Positions 18,829 through 28,935 of a stretch of 64,000 nucleotides of DNA are shown here, in pieces. Numbering within the stretch: the first letter of the stretch is position 1; each line of letters starts with the position of its first letter. A model generated the notes under the pieces. The model saw only the letters and a program-made list of their open reading frames with translations. It searched no databases and had not been told where the DNA came from. A program made the translations under genes and the position numbers. Source of the stretch: Georgenia satyanarayanai (GTDB lineage Bacteria > Actinomycetota > Actinomycetes > Actinomycetales > Actinomycetaceae). The stretch is taken from contig NZ_UETB01000001.1 of the NCBI RefSeq assembly GCF_900116375.1, forward strand, positions 844,627 to 908,626, given 5' to 3'.

Positions 18829-19458
18829 TCAGACCGGCAGGCCGAGCTCGCGCAGGTCCGCCCGCAGCTGGTCCGCGCCGGTGAAGTGACGGGCCACGAG
18901 ACCCGCGCCGGAGGCGGCGTCGACGTTGCGCAGGGAGTCGTCGGTGAAGAAGGTGAGCGGCGGGTCGAGCTTGAAGCGCTGGATGAGCAGGTCGTAGATC
19001 GCCGGGTCCGGCTTGGCCACGCCCACCTCGCCCGAGACGAGGACGCCTTCGAGCCGGTTGATCACCGGGGCCGACGCGGCCGCCTCGTGGAAGTTCTCCG
19101 CCGACCAGTTCGTCAGGCCCAGGACGCGGATGTCGGCGGCGATGAGCTCCTCGACGATCTCGGTGGTGCCGGGGACCGGACCGCCGAGCGACTGCGCGAA
19201 GTTCGTCACGTAGTGCTCGAAGTCGGCGGCGCGGTGGGGGTGGCTGCGCTCGAGGGCGGCGCGGGCGTCGGCGAAGCTGCGTCCGGCGTCCTGCTCGTGG
19301 TTGAAGCTCGGGAAGTCGATCTCGGCGTGGAAGGCGTCGAACTCCTCGCGGGTCCAGCGCTCGGCGAAGGCCTCGTAGGGGTCCCACCTCACCAGCACCT
19401 GTCCGAGGTCGAACACGACGGTGGTGATCGGGCCGGTCACCGGGACGGAGGACTGCAT
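18829..19458 (-). CDS. HAD-superfamily hydrolase (YihX-like)
   Basis: 209 aa cytosolic hydrolase. Motif I is [14 protein letters not shown], the DxG variant seen in YihX-like phosphatases and epoxide-hydrolase N-domains; motif II LGLTNWS; motif III KPDPAIY; motif [16 protein letters not shown] helical cap lies between motifs I and II. ATG 19458 has GGAAGG about 9 nt upstream and a TAGGGT -10 at 19490-19495. Divergent from the YeiH gene. Substrate unknown, probably a small sugar phosphate. Confidence 0.85.
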   Translation of the reverse strand: MQSSVPVTGPITTVVFDLGQVLVRWDPYEAFAERWTREEFDAFHAEIDFPSFNHEQDAGRSFADARAALERSHPHRAADFEHYVTNFAQSLGGPVPGTTEIVEELIAADIRVLGLTNWSAENFHEAAASAPVINRLEGVLVSGEVGVAKPDPAIYDLLIQRFKLDPPLTFFTDDSLRNVDAASGAGLVARHFTGADQLRADLRELGLPV

Positions 19459-19537
19459 CGCGGATCGCCTTCCAGTAGGGGTCGTCCCGACCCTAGACGA
19501 CGCCGTCATTCGGCGCGGCACGGTGCCGGAGGCGAGG

Positions 19538-20611
19538 ATGGAGGCCATGTCGACCGACCGCAGCGCGCCCGCCGTCCCCGCCACCGGCACGTGGCGCGCC
19601 AAGGTCCCCGGTCTCGCGCTGGCGGTCGCGCTGGCTCTGGTCGCGACGGCGGTCGGGACCGCGGTGCCGGTGGTCGGCGGCCCGGTGGCCGGCGTCGTCC
19701 TCGGGGTGCTCGTCGGCGTCCTCGTCCGACGGCGTGCGGACCCGTCGTCCGTGGCGGTGCTGTCCCCCGGGCTCACGCTGGCGAGCAAGCTCGTGCTCCA
19801 GGTCGCCGTCGTGCTGCTGGGCGCCCGGCTGTCGCTGGCGCAGGTGGCCCAGGTGGGAGTCGGCTCGCTGCCCGTCATGCTGGGAACCGTGGTCGTCTGC
19901 CTCGTCGCGGCGGCCGTGCTGGGGCGGCTGCTCGGCATCGACCGCGAGCTACGTGTCCTCATCGGGACGGGGACGGCGATCTGCGGGGCCTCGGCGATCG
20001 CAGCGGTCACGCCGGTGGTGCGGGCCTCGGGCAGCAACGTCGCCTATGCGCTGTCCACGGTGTTCGCCTTCAACATCGGGGCCGTGCTGCTGTTCCCGCC
20101 GCTGGGGCAGCTGCTCGGCATGGACCAGGAGACCTTCGGCCTCTTCGCGGGCACGGCGGTCAACGACACCTCCTCCGTGGTCGCGGCGGCAACGACCTTC
20201 GGCTCCGTGGCCGCTGACCACGCGGTGGTCGTCAAGCTCGTGCGGACGCTGCTCATCATCCCGATCGTCATCGGCCTCGCCGTGCTCGTCGCGCGGCGCG
20301 ACCGCCTGGCTGCCGGGGACGCGGTCGGGGCACCGCGGCCGCCGGTGTGGCGGCTCGTGCCGTGGTTCCTCGTCGGCTTCCTCCTGCTCGCGACGCTCAA
20401 CAGCATCGGGCTCGTGCCCGAGTCGTGGCACGGCCCGCTCGCGACGGCCGCGGCCTTCCTCATCACCGTGGCGCTCACCGCCATCGGCCTCTCGACCGAC
20501 GTGCCGGCCCTGCGGGCTGCGGGGCTCAAGCCACTGCTGTTCGGCGGAGCTCTCTGGCTGCTCGTCACCCTGAGCGCGCTCGGCCTCATGGCGCTGACCG
20601 GCGCGCCCTAG
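19538..20611 (+). CDS. YeiH/UPF0324 family putative sulfate exporter
   Basis: 357 aa polytopic membrane protein, about ten spans. Family sequence hallmarks: GVLVRRRADPSSVAVLSPGL, VVLLGARLSLAQV, GTGTAICGASAIAAVTPVV and FAGTAVNDTSSVVAAA. Start ATG 19538 is selected because GGAGG lies 5 nt upstream; ATG 19547 is the alternative. Family function is only predicted. No LysR-type regulator, often its neighbour, is present; the divergent gene is a HAD hydrolase. Confidence 0.88.
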   Translation: MEAMSTDRSAPAVPATGTWRAKVPGLALAVALALVATAVGTAVPVVGGPVAGVVLGVLVGVLVRRRADPSSVAVLSPGLTLASKLVLQVAVVLLGARLSLAQVAQVGVGSLPVMLGTVVVCLVAAAVLGRLLGIDRELRVLIGTGTAICGASAIAAVTPVVRASGSNVAYALSTVFAFNIGAVLLFPPLGQLLGMDQETFGLFAGTAVNDTSSVVAAATTFGSVAADHAVVVKLVRTLLIIPIVIGLAVLVARRDRLAAGDAVGAPRPPVWRLVPWFLVGFLLLATLNSIGLVPESWHGPLATAAAFLITVALTAIGLSTDVPALRAAGLKPLLFGGALWLLVTLSALGLMALTGAP

Positions 20612-20716
20612 CGCACCGACGGCCCGCTGTCGCGGACGGCTGCACGCCGCACCCGTCGGCATTGCCGTGGTGGGGCGCAGCGAGCGGCATGATGTCGGGA
20701 TGCCGACGAGTGCCAC

Positions 20717-21103
20717 ATGAGGATCTGGCCCAGGAGGACTGCTGACGCTCCTGCCGTCGAGCCGGAGCTGGAGCGGTTCCGCGACGGTCTTGCCGTCCTG
20801 CTGCGCGACGGTCGACCGGCCGGCCACGTGGCGACGTCACTGGGTCACTTCACGACGCCCTTCGCTCCCCGCACGCCGAGACCTTGGGTGTGGATGGTCG
20901 TCGTCTGGGCTGACGGGACGAAGGAGCCGTCGGTCGAGGACTACCCGCCGTGGTCCTACGTCGCAGACATGCGAGATGGCTTCCTCGACTGGCAGGACGG
21001 CCGCGACCGGCAGCGCTCGGGTCACTACGAGATCCAGTGGGTGACGCACGAGCGGGCGCTCGCCGAGCGTGAGCGGCTCGGTATCCACCTCCGCGACTTC
21101 TGA
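20717..21103 (+). CDS. Hypothetical protein
   Basis: 128 aa soluble protein, not recognised. Trp-rich centre (RPWVWMVVVWADGTKEPS) and an acidic C-terminal helix (VTHERALAERERLGIHLRDF). Codon position G+C bias looks normal for a coding gene. ATG start without a strong Shine-Dalgarno. Flanked by yeiH upstream and decayed sequence downstream, a region of short, loosely packed genes. Confidence 0.55.
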   Translation: MRIWPRRTADAPAVEPELERFRDGLAVLLRDGRPAGHVATSLGHFTTPFAPRTPRPWVWMVVVWADGTKEPSVEDYPPWSYVADMRDGFLDWQDGRDRQRSGHYEIQWVTHERALAERERLGIHLRDF

Positions 21104-21194
21104 CCAACGGCCGCGTGTCCCCCTCGCAGGCGGAGCGGTGCCGCGCACGAGTCAGAGCCCGGAGCGCGAGACTGCCGGGGGCCCGGGGTGCCCA

Positions 21195-21515
21195 GCCGTG
21201 GGTGAGCTCACGGAGGGCGGGCGTCGCCGCTTCGAGTCGATCCGCAGGCAAGTCCTGGACATCGCAGCGCCCGGAGCTCGAGCCGTCCCGGTCACGGCCA
21301 CCGCCCTCCTGGGGCTCCTCTCCCCACTCGTCGCGGCGCTTGCCGGGGCCGTCGTCCTCGGGGAGACCCTGACGCCGGTCCAGCTCTCAGGCTTCGCGAT
21401 CGCGCTCGCCGCGCTCGTCGCCGGGCAGCTCACGGTCGGCGCAGCACGCGGGCAGCGCCGGGACGCTCAGGACGTCTCGTCCGCCTCGTACCCGATGAGC
21501 CACTGCACGCCGTAG
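21195..21515 (+). pseudogene. Fragment of an EamA/DMT-family transporter
   Basis: In frame from about 21282 the sequence reads ATALLGLLSPLVAALAGAVVL, then GETLTPVQLSGFAIALAALV, the last two helices of an EamA drug/metabolite transporter with its GETLTPxQ hallmark. The preceding eight helices are absent. The 60 bases before it (ELTEGGRRRFESIRRQ) resemble the end of a MarR wing but this is weak. No plausible start; overlaps the 3' end of the opposite-strand VOC gene. Read as a deletion remnant. Confidence 0.6.
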
Positions 21516-21877
21516 CGGTCGATGACCTGTCCGTCGGTGGCTCCCCACGAGCGTCCCTGGAGGTCGTCGACCACCTGACCGCCCTCGGCAAGCTTCTGGA
21601 ACCACTCACGCAAGGTGTCCGGAGGGGCTGTCCCGAGCAGCGAGAGCAGCATGCCTTCGCAGCGCAACGCACGCTGGTCCCCCGTGGCGTCGGCGGCGTA
21701 CAAGGTGATCGGCCCGTCGGAGAGCACCCCGTGGGCGATCGCCTCGGGCGGGCCGTCCGTCCTGCCGAAGTCCCCCAGCGTGTGCAGCTGCACCGAGCAG
21801 CCGAAGACCCCGGCGTAGAAGTGCAGTGCCTCCCGCGCAGTGCCCGGGAGGAACACGTACGGGACCGGTGCGGTCAT
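21467..21877 (-). CDS. VOC family (PhnB-like) protein
   Basis: 136 aa. Single-domain vicinal-oxygen-chelate fold of the PhnB type: PYVFLPGTAREALHFYAGVFGCSVQLH at the N-terminus, ALRCEGMLLSLLGTAPP in the middle and WGATDGQVIDRYGVQWLIGYE at the C-terminus. ATG 21877 is chosen because TACGCT lies 7 nt upstream and the family starts here; ATG 21922 is further upstream. PhnB-like proteins are usually of unknown function; metal ligands are not clear here. Confidence 0.8.
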   Translation of the reverse strand: MTAPVPYVFLPGTAREALHFYAGVFGCSVQLHTLGDFGRTDGPPEAIAHGVLSDGPITLYAADATGDQRALRCEGMLLSLLGTAPPDTLREWFQKLAEGGQVVDDLQGRSWGATDGQVIDRYGVQWLIGYEADETS

Positions 21878-21884
21878 GTGCGGC

Positions 21885-21890
21885 AGCGTA
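21885..21890 (-). promoter_or_regulatory. -10 element of the VOC gene (leaderless type)
   Basis: TACGCT on the minus strand, 7 nt before ATG 21877. Confidence 0.45.
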
Positions 21891-21943
21891 GTCCGGTCCA
21901 CCGTGTCCACGCCCCTGAACATGCTGAGCCCCGTACCCGCCGC

Positions 21944-23995
21944 TCAGAGCTCGGTGGGGTCGACCTGGATACGCACGGAGTCCGGCTCCTTGTGGGCGCT
22001 GCGCACGGCGGCAGCCTGCGCCAGGGCCTTCGTCAGCCGGCTCCCCTGCCCGAGGTCGCTGCGCACGAGCGCCTGAACCTCCTCCTCCGTGAACGGCACG
22101 GGACCGAGGACCTCCACCCCGTCGGGCCGTTCGAGGTGGCGCAGCAGGCCCGCCACCGCGCGGGCGCTGCCGCGGACCGAGGCCATCCGGCTCGCCGGTG
22201 GCAGGTGGAGCTCTCTCCGCTCGGCGAGCTCCCGCTCGGCGAAGCCGGCCGGGTCCCACCGCACGAGCGCCTGCGCGGGGACCGGGGCCGGGTCACCGAG
22301 CAGCATGACCCGTCCGCCCTCGGACGCCGGTCGCACGAGCGCGGCCGCCGCCAGCCAGCGGCGCAGCGCCTCCGACGGCGCGGCGAGGTCCTGCCGGCCC
22401 GAGATCGCCGCGGCGTCGAGCAGCAGCGCCCCCTGGTAGCCGCCACGGGCGACCGGCTCGGCCCCCGGCGTGGCGACGACCAGCCGCGCCCTCTCGTCGA
22501 CCTCCCGCACGATCCCGTGGTCGGCGCGCGCGCCGGACAGCACCACCGGCACCTTGGGGAAGGCACGGCCGAGCTCCTCGGCGGTGCGGGCCGAGCCCAC
22601 GCGGCTGGCGCGCATCGCCGAGCTGCCGCACGTGGGGCAGGCCCACGTGCGGTCGGGGCGCCCGCACCAGCGGCACGAGGGCACGCTCGTGCGCCCGCCG
22701 AGCTGGAGCGGACCGTGGCACTCGCGGCAGCGGGCGGGCTCACGGCAGCCCTGGCAGGCGACGACGGGCAGGTAGCCGGAGCGCGGCACCTGGACGAGGA
22801 CCGGCCCCTTCTCCAGCGCCTTGCGCACGAGCTCCCACGCCGGGCGCGGGATCCGCGCCGCGGCCGCGGGACCCTCCCGGGCGAGGTCGACCTCCCCCGG
22901 TGCCTCGACCCGGGGCGTGCGCTCACGCACCGTCGCGCGGGAGGCCGTGACGGAGGCGGCCCATCCGGTGGCGACGAGCAGCCCGGCCTCGACGCTGCGC
23001 GACCACCCGCCCAGCAGCAGGCCCGCGCCCTCCTGGGCCGCGCGCAGCGTGAGGACCTCCCGGGCGTGCGGGTAGGGCGCCCGCGGCTCGGCGAGGAGGT
23101 CGTCGCCGTCGTCCCAGCACACGAGCAGTCCCACGCGCTGCACCGGCGCGAAGGCGGCGGCCCTCGTGCCGACGACGACGCGCGCCTGGCCCGTGAGCAG
23201 CCGGACGAAGGCGCGGTACCGGCGCGAGGGCCCGTGGTCGGCCTGCAGCGACACGACCGGCTCCCCCGGCAGCGCCGCCGTCAGCGCCGCCTCGACCACC
23301 TCGGCCTCGTGCGCCGAGGGCACGACGACGACGACCCCGCGCCCCGAGGCGAGGGTGGCGGCCGCCGCCTCCGCGATCGACGCGAGCCGGTCCGCGACGC
23401 CGGGCTCGTGCGCAGGCAGCGCCGACCACACCGCCCGCGGCGACTCCCCCGCCGCGAGCCGCCGCACGTAGGCCGCTCCGCCGACGTAGTGGTCCCACGC
23501 CGTGCCCGGCAGGTGGGCGGCCGTGGTGCCGGTGCGGTCCGCCGCGGCGCCCTCGAGGACGGCCTTCTCCGTGGTGGCGTGCCGCGGTGGCACGGCGAGC
23601 CGGGCGACGTCCATGAAGGTGCCGGCGTAGCGGTCGGCCACCGCCCGGCACAGGGCGGTGATCTCCGGCGTGAGGACCGGCAGTGCGGAGACCACCCGGC
23701 GCAGCGCCATGAGCGTGCCGTGGTGGTCGGTGGTGGCGGCCCGCTCGAGGACGTAGCCCGTGCGGTCCTTGCCGGCGAAGCGCACAGAGACGCGTGTGCC
23801 GGGCTGCGCCGCGGCGTCCTGCTCGGGCGTGACGCGGTAGTCGAAGGGGCGGTCCAGGTGGGGCAGCGACATGTCGACCGCCACCCGCGCGACGGGCAGC
23901 TCGACACCCGCCGCCTCGGCGCCGGAGACCGTGCGCACGGCGACGGTCTGCTCGAGCAGGGCGGGCTGGTGCACCGGTCTCACCTCCGCTCCCAT
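21944..23995 (-). CDS. priA: Probable replication restart protein PriA, helicase motifs degenerate
   Basis: 683 aa. N-terminal 3'-DNA-binding domain (ARVAVDMSLPHLDRPFDYRV, GTRVSVRFAGKDRTGYVL), helicase-like core and a zinc region with CQGC, CREC, CRWC and CPTC pairs. The Walker A (GxTGSGKT) and DEEH motifs of E. coli PriA are missing: the core reads ASGRGVVVVVPSAHEAEVV and LLVCWDDGDD. This loss is characteristic of actinobacterial PriA, so it is probably a structural primosome component without ATPase activity. ATG 23995 is taken as start; GTG 24016 is possible. Follows metK by about 65 nt on the same strand. Confidence 0.88.
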   Translation of the reverse strand: MGAEVRPVHQPALLEQTVAVRTVSGAEAAGVELPVARVAVDMSLPHLDRPFDYRVTPEQDAAAQPGTRVSVRFAGKDRTGYVLERAATTDHHGTLMALRRVVSALPVLTPEITALCRAVADRYAGTFMDVARLAVPPRHATTEKAVLEGAAADRTGTTAAHLPGTAWDHYVGGAAYVRRLAAGESPRAVWSALPAHEPGVADRLASIAEAAAATLASGRGVVVVVPSAHEAEVVEAALTAALPGEPVVSLQADHGPSRRYRAFVRLLTGQARVVVGTRAAAFAPVQRVGLLVCWDDGDDLLAEPRAPYPHAREVLTLRAAQEGAGLLLGGWSRSVEAGLLVATGWAASVTASRATVRERTPRVEAPGEVDLAREGPAAAARIPRPAWELVRKALEKGPVLVQVPRSGYLPVVACQGCREPARCRECHGPLQLGGRTSVPSCRWCGRPDRTWACPTCGSSAMRASRVGSARTAEELGRAFPKVPVVLSGARADHGIVREVDERARLVVATPGAEPVARGGYQGALLLDAAAISGRQDLAAPSEALRRWLAAAALVRPASEGGRVMLLGDPAPVPAQALVRWDPAGFAERELAERRELHLPPASRMASVRGSARAVAGLLRHLERPDGVEVLGPVPFTEEEVQALVRSDLGQGSRLTKALAQAAAVRSAHKEPDSVRIQVDPTEL

Positions 23996-24060
23996 CTCAC
24001 CACGCGCCACCGACACGGCGGGGGCCGTCCACAGGAGGACCGCCCCCGGGCCGGCGGACG

Positions 24061-25266
24061 TCAGCCGACGGCGCGGCGCAGCTCGTCGACGCGGTCGGTG
24101 CGCTCCCAGGTGAAGCTCGGCAGCTCGCGCCCGAAGTGCCCGTAGGCGCTGGTGTCCCGGTAGATCGGGCGCAGCAGGTCGAGCGCGTCGACGATCGCGG
24201 CGGGGCGCAGGTCGAAGACCTCGCTGATCGCGGCGTTGATCCGCTCGACCGGCACCGTCTCGGTCCCGAAGGTCTCGACGTACAGGCCCACCGGGTGGGC
24301 CTTGCCGATGGCGTAGGCGACGTGCACCTCGCAGCGGCGGGCGAGCCCGGCGGCGACGACGTTCTTCGCCACCCAGCGGGTGGCGTAGGAGGCCGAGCGG
24401 TCCACCTTCGAGGGGTCCTTGCCGGAGAACGCTCCCCCGCCGTGACGGGCCATGCCCCCGTAGGTGTCGACGATGATCTTGCGACCGGTGAGGCCGGCGT
24501 CGCCCATGGGTCCGCCGACGACGAACTTGCCGGTCGGGTTGACGTAGAGGGTGTGCCCGGCCGTGTCGAGCTCACCGGCGTGCTCGGCGAGCACGGGCGC
24601 CACGACCTCCGCAGCGACGGCGGAGCGCAGCCACTCGGAGGTGACGTCGGCGTCGTGCTGGGTGGAGACGACGAGCGAGTCGAGGGCGACGGGACGGTCG
24701 CCGTCGTAGCCGATCGTCACCTGGGTCTTGCCGTCGGGGCGCAGGCCGGGAACGATCCCCTCCTTGCGCACGTGGGTGAGGCGCTCGGCGAGCCGGTGGG
24801 CGAGCCAGATCGGCAGCGGCATGAGCTGGGGGGTGTCGTCGCTCGCGTAGCCCACCATGAAGCCCTGGTCACCGGCGCCCTGCGCGTCGTACGCGTCGCG
24901 GCTCTCCCCGGCGCGGTCCTCCCACGAGGTGTCCACACCCGTGGCGATGTCCGGGGACTGCTGGCCGATCGACACCTGCACACCGCAGGAGTGGCCGTCG
25001 AAGCCGATGGACGAGGAGGTGTAGCCGATGGCGTTGATTTCGGCGCGCACGAGCTGGGGGATCTCGACGTAGGCGGAGGTCGTCACCTCCCCGACGACGG
25101 TCACCAGACCGGTCGTCACGAGCGTCTCCACGGCGACGCGGGCGCCGGGGTCCTCCCGGAGGATCGCATCGAGGATGGAGTCGGAGATCCGGTCGCACAC
25201 CTTGTCGGGGTGGCCCTCGGTCACCGACTCGGAGGTGAACAGACGCAGGTTGGGCTTGGAGGTCAC
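24061..25266 (-). CDS. metK: S-adenosylmethionine synthase
   Basis: Makes SAM from ATP and methionine. 401 aa, normal length, three repeats of the family fold. Signatures: [16 protein letters not shown] near the N-terminus, [24 protein letters not shown] (adenosine site) and [19 protein letters not shown] 25266 has TAGGAT 6 nt upstream, so the message is predicted leaderless and has no room for a SAM riboswitch. priA follows. Confidence 0.98.
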   Translation of the reverse strand: MTSKPNLRLFTSESVTEGHPDKVCDRISDSILDAILREDPGARVAVETLVTTGLVTVVGEVTTSAYVEIPQLVRAEINAIGYTSSSIGFDGHSCGVQVSIGQQSPDIATGVDTSWEDRAGESRDAYDAQGAGDQGFMVGYASDDTPQLMPLPIWLAHRLAERLTHVRKEGIVPGLRPDGKTQVTIGYDGDRPVALDSLVVSTQHDADVTSEWLRSAVAAEVVAPVLAEHAGELDTAGHTLYVNPTGKFVVGGPMGDAGLTGRKIIVDTYGGMARHGGGAFSGKDPSKVDRSASYATRWVAKNVVAAGLARRCEVHVAYAIGKAHPVGLYVETFGTETVPVERINAAISEVFDLRPAAIVDALDLLRPIYRDTSAYGHFGRELPSFTWERTDRVDELRRAVG

Positions 25267-25272
25267 CGGTCG

Positions 25273-25278
25273 ATCCTA
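25273..25278 (-). promoter_or_regulatory. -10 element of metK (leaderless type)
   Basis: TAGGAT on the minus strand, 6 nt before the metK GTG; located in the short gap after coaBC. Confidence 0.55.
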
Positions 25279-25280
25279 GT

Positions 25281-26504
25281 TCAGCGCAGCCGCGGCACGA
25301 CGAGGTCCCACAGCCCGCGGGCGACGTCGTCCTTGGTGCCGGCGGCCTCGCCGACCACCTCGCCCGCGCCGTCGATGACGGTCACGGCGTTGGCGACGTC
25401 ACCGAAGCCACGTCCCCCGCCGACGGCGTTGACGGCGAGCAGGTCCGCGCCCTTGCGGCGCGCCTTGGCGCGCCCGAGCTCGAGCACCTCGTCCCGGTCC
25501 CCCGTCTCGGCCGCGAAGCCGACGACGACGAGCCGCGCCCGCTCCCGCCGGGCGACGGTCGCGAGGATGTCGGGGTTCTCGACGAGCTCGACAGCCGGCG
25601 GGCCCGAGCCGTCCTTCTTGATCTTGCGGGCCGCCGTCGTCGCGGGGCGGAAGTCGGCGACGGCGGCAGCCATCACCAGGACGTCCGCCTCGGCGGTGGC
25701 GGTGTCGACGGCGTCGGCGAGCTCACGCGTGGTCTCGACGTCGACGACGTCGACGGCGGGGTGCTGGGCGGCGCGGCGGGCGGCCTCGTCGACCGAGGCG
25801 GCGAGCAAGGTCACACGGGCGCCGCGGCGGGCGGCCTCGAGGGCGATCGCGGCGCCCTGGCGGCCCGAGGAGCGGTTGCCGAGGAAGCGCACCGGGTCGA
25901 GCGGCTCACGCGTGCCGCCGGCGCTGACGACGACGGTGCGCCCGGCCAGGTCCTGCGGCGCCACCAGCGCGAGGGCGGCGGCGGTGATGGCCTCCGGCTC
26001 GGGCAGCCGGCCGGGGCCGGTGTCCGAGCCCGTGAGCCGCCCGGAGTCGGGCTCGAGGACCGTGATGCCGCGGGCGCGCAGGGTGGCGACGTTGGCGACG
26101 GTCGCCGGGTGCTGCCACATCTCCGTGTGCATCGCCGGGGCGAGCAGCACGGGGGCGGTGACGGTGAGGAGCGTCGTCGTCAGCAGGTCGTCCGCCCGGC
26201 CGGTGGCGGCCCGTGAGAGCAGGTCCGCGGTGGCGGGGGCGACGACGACGAGGTCGGCGCTGCGACCGAGGGCGACGTGGTCGACCCCGGTGGCGCCGTC
26301 GAAGACGCTCGTCGTCACCGGCTCACCGGACAGCGCCTCCCAGGTGGGCCGCCCGACGAACTCGAGGGCGGCCTCGGTGGGGACGACCCGCACGCGGTGC
26401 CCGGCCTCGCGCAGCGCGCGCAGCACGAAGACCGCCTTGTAGGCGGCGATCCCCCCGGTGACCCCGAGGAGGACGCGCAGCCCGGCCGCCCCCGGCACGC
26501 TCAC
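25281..26504 (-). CDS. coaBC: Bifunctional phosphopantothenoylcysteine decarboxylase / phosphopantothenate-cysteine ligase
   Basis: Two steps of coenzyme A biosynthesis. 407 aa. CoaC half: [35 protein letters not shown] (FMN and catalytic His), APAMHTEMW (PxMNxxMW motif, with His in place of Asn). CoaB half from about residue 190: [40 protein letters not shown] and ARKIKK. GTG start overlaps the rpoZ stop (GTGA). Order mihF-gmk-rpoZ-coaBC-metK-priA is conserved in actinobacteria. Confidence 0.97.
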   Translation of the reverse strand: MSVPGAAGLRVLLGVTGGIAAYKAVFVLRALREAGHRVRVVPTEAALEFVGRPTWEALSGEPVTTSVFDGATGVDHVALGRSADLVVVAPATADLLSRAATGRADDLLTTTLLTVTAPVLLAPAMHTEMWQHPATVANVATLRARGITVLEPDSGRLTGSDTGPGRLPEPEAITAAALALVAPQDLAGRTVVVSAGGTREPLDPVRFLGNRSSGRQGAAIALEAARRGARVTLLAASVDEAARRAAQHPAVDVVDVETTRELADAVDTATAEADVLVMAAAVADFRPATTAARKIKKDGSGPPAVELVENPDILATVARRERARLVVVGFAAETGDRDEVLELGRAKARRKGADLLAVNAVGGGRGFGDVANAVTVIDGAGEVVGEAAGTKDDVARGLWDLVVPRLR

Positions 26505-26764
26505 TCCTGGGTCGGGTTGACCGTCAGCAGTCCCTCGTTGATCTCGCGCAGCGCGATCGACAGGGGCTTGTCGGTCTGGCCGTGCGGGACGAGCGGGCCG
26601 ACGAACTCGAGCAGCCCCTCCTGGAGCTGGGAGTTGTAGGCGTTGATCTGACGGGCGCGCTTGGCGCCGTAGATGACGAGGGCGTACTTGGAGTCCGCGG
26701 CCTCGAGCAGCTTGTCGATCGGGGGATTGGTGATGCCAACGGGCTGGGCAACGGTTCCGGACAT
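26501..26764 (-). CDS. rpoZ: RNA polymerase omega subunit
   Basis: 87 aa. [29 protein letters not shown] is shortened here to its key residues: the DKLL..SKYALV block and the basic AKRARQIN segment that binds beta'. C-terminus ends [18 protein letters not shown] 26764 has GAGGTGAGC directly upstream; the upstream in-frame extension is not expected. Coupled to coaBC by a 4-nt overlap. Confidence 0.96.
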   Translation of the reverse strand: MSGTVAQPVGITNPPIDKLLEAADSKYALVIYGAKRARQINAYNSQLQEGLLEFVGPLVPHGQTDKPLSIALREINEGLLTVNPTQE

Positions 26765-26827
26765 GCTCACCTCACGTGTTCGTTTCGGGGCGCGCCCGTA
26801 CGGGGCGGGCACGCGCAACGTCCGAGT

Positions 26828-27415
26828 CTACTCGGTCGGCAGTCCCATGAGGGAGACGAGCTCGTCGGTGGCGCGTGTCACGACGTCGTTGACGACGACG
26901 TCGTCGAACTCGTCGGCGTGCGCGAGCTCCTCGCGGGCGGTGCGCAGGCGGCGTTCGCGCTCCTCCGGGCCCTCGGTGCCACGGCCGACGAGCCGGCGCT
27001 CGAGCTCCTCGAAGGACGGCGGGGCGAGGAAGACGAAGTGGGCGTTGGGCATGGTCCGGCGGACCTGCCGCGCGCCCTGCAGGTCGATCTCCAGGAGCGC
27101 GGGCTCGCCGCTGCGCAGCTGCTCCTCCACGGGGCCACGCGGGGTCCCGTAGCGGTTCTGGCCGTGGACGACGGCCCACTCGAGCAGCTCCCCCTCGGCG
27201 GCCATCCGCTCGAACTCCTCCTCGGAGACGAAGTGGTAGTGGACGCCGTCGACCTCGCCCGGGCGAGGTGCCCGGGTGGTCGCGGACACCGACAACCACA
27301 CTTGCGGGTAGCGACGGCGGATGTCGGCGGAGACGGTGCCCTTGCCGACGGCGGTGGGCCCGGCGAGGACGGTGAGCCGCGCCTCGGAGGCGGGTGACGT
27401 GTCGGGCACGGTCAC
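26828..27415 (-). CDS. gmk: Guanylate kinase
   Basis: Phosphorylates GMP to GDP. 195 aa. P-loop [12 protein letters not shown] near residue 18 (usual form GPSGVGKGT), [20 protein letters not shown] (GMP binding), [16 protein letters not shown] and [16 protein letters not shown] start 27415 overlaps the mihF stop as GTGA. 63 nt separate it from rpoZ; that gap holds an imperfect GC hairpin. Confidence 0.97.
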   Translation of the reverse strand: MTVPDTSPASEARLTVLAGPTAVGKGTVSADIRRRYPQVWLSVSATTRAPRPGEVDGVHYHFVSEEEFERMAAEGELLEWAVVHGQNRYGTPRGPVEEQLRSGEPALLEIDLQGARQVRRTMPNAHFVFLAPPSFEELERRLVGRGTEGPEERERRLRTAREELAHADEFDDVVVNDVVTRATDELVSLMGLPTE

Positions 27416-27723
27416 CCGAACCGCTCGACGAGGGACTCGACCTGGTTGTGGCCCAGGCCGCGGACGCGGCGGGCCTCGGAGATGCCGACCTCGGCCATGA
27501 TCGCCCGGCTCTTGACCTTGCCGACGCCGGGGAGGGACTCGAGGAGCTCGACGACGCGCATCTTGCCGAGCGCCTCGTCGTCGGCGGCGTCGGCGATGAC
27601 CTGGGAGAGGGAGGTCTGGGAGTACTTGAGGCGGTTCTTCACCTCGGCCCGCCGGGTGCGGGCGGCCGCTGCCTTGGCCAGCGCGGCGGCGCGTTGCTCG
27701 GGGGTCAAGGAGGGCAGAGCCAC
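27412..27723 (-). CDS. mihF: Integration host factor, actinobacterial type (mIHF)
   Basis: 103 aa nucleoid protein that bends DNA; essential in mycobacteria and unrelated to enterobacterial IHF. Sequence [39 protein letters not shown] and a helix-two-turn-helix-like end [35 protein letters not shown] 27723 is preferred, with GAGG 8 nt upstream; ATG 27729 would add two residues. Coupled to gmk, as in most actinobacteria. Confidence 0.94.
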   Translation of the reverse strand: MALPSLTPEQRAAALAKAAAARTRRAEVKNRLKYSQTSLSQVIADAADDEALGKMRVVELLESLPGVGKVKSRAIMAEVGISEARRVRGLGHNQVESLVERFG

Positions 27724-27882
27724 GGTCATCACCTCGGGGACGGGGACACGGGAGGGGCTGAGGGCAAGGTACCCAGCGACCGTCTCAGTGTGCCAGTACC
27801 CGCAAGGCTCGAGAGCCGGCCCGGCGGGAGCGGCGGCGTCGTCTCCACCACACTTCACCGGCCCGCGCCACCGGAACGCGCT

Positions 27883-27949
27883 GACCTCCCCGGTTCTCCT
27901 CTCACCTCCCCGGTTCGCAAGGGCTGTGGTGAGGAGAAGCGGGGAGGTC
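27883..27949 (-). terminator. Terminator hairpin after the pyr operon
   Basis: GACCTCCCCGGTTCTCCTCTCACC pairs with GGTGAGGAGAAGCGGGGAGGTC with about 20 of 22 positions matched. It lies 18 nt after the pyrF stop and before mihF. It also contains two copies of CACCTCCCCGGTT-like sequence. Confidence 0.7.
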
Positions 27950-27967
27950 GGCGACGGCGTCGGCCGG

Positions 27968-28935
27968 TCAGTCGGCGAGGGCGGCGCGGACGTCGGCGAC
28001 CGCCTGCTCGGCGGCTGCCACGAGACCGTCCGGGCCGGCGGCGAGCACGGCGCGGGAGGTGCTGGCGAGCACCGCCTGCTCGGCACCGGCGAAGACCTCG
28101 GCGACCTCGGCCCGCCCGGCGCCCTGGGCACCGAAGCCGGGGGCGAGCAGCGGGGCCCGCGAGCCCGCGAGGTCGATGCCGAGCCGGCGTGCGGCGTCAC
28201 CGATGGTCGCGCCGACGACGAGACCGACCGACCCCAGCCCCTGCGGTGCCGGGCCGCTCGCGTTGAGCGCGCCCACCCCGTCGACGATGCCCGCCGCCAC
28301 CGCACGCCCGTCGGCGCCGACGGCGTGCTGCACCGCAGCCCCCTCCGGGTTGGAGGTGAGGGCGAGGACGAACACTCCCCTGCCGGTGGTGTGGGCGAGC
28401 TCGACCGCCGGCGCGAGGGACCCGAGGCCCAGGTACGGCGAGAGTGTGACGGCGTCCGCGGCGAGCGGGGCGCCGTCGGCGAGGTACGCCTGGGCGTAGC
28501 CGGCCATCGTCGAGCCGATGTCCCCGCGCTTGACGTCGAGCACGCTGAGGGTGCCGGTCCCCCGGCACGCCGTGAGGACGTCCTCGAGCACGGCGACGCC
28601 CGCCGACCCGTGCCGCTCGAAGAGCGCCGACTGCGGCTTGAGGGCTGCCACCCGTCCGCCGAGCACCTCGACGACCCGCATCGCGAACACGCGCAGGCCG
28701 CTCGCGTCGTCGGGCAGCCCCCACGCGGCGAGCAGGCTTGGGTGGGGGTCGATGCCTACGCACAGCGGGCCGTGCTCGGCCATCGCCGACGCCAGGCGGG
28801 TGCCGAAGGGGGTCGGAGAGCCGGCGGTAAGTGCGCTGTCGGCGACAAGTGCGCTGTCGGCGGGAGGGGTGGGGGGCGTGGGGGCGGCGGGCGTGGGGGC
28901 GGCGGGCGGGGTGGCGGCGGCGGCCCGGTGGTCGG

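Noticed and set aside
25264..25300. SAM riboswitch upstream of metK
   Set aside because: Only 14 bp separate metK from coaBC, and the -10 is 6 nt from the start.
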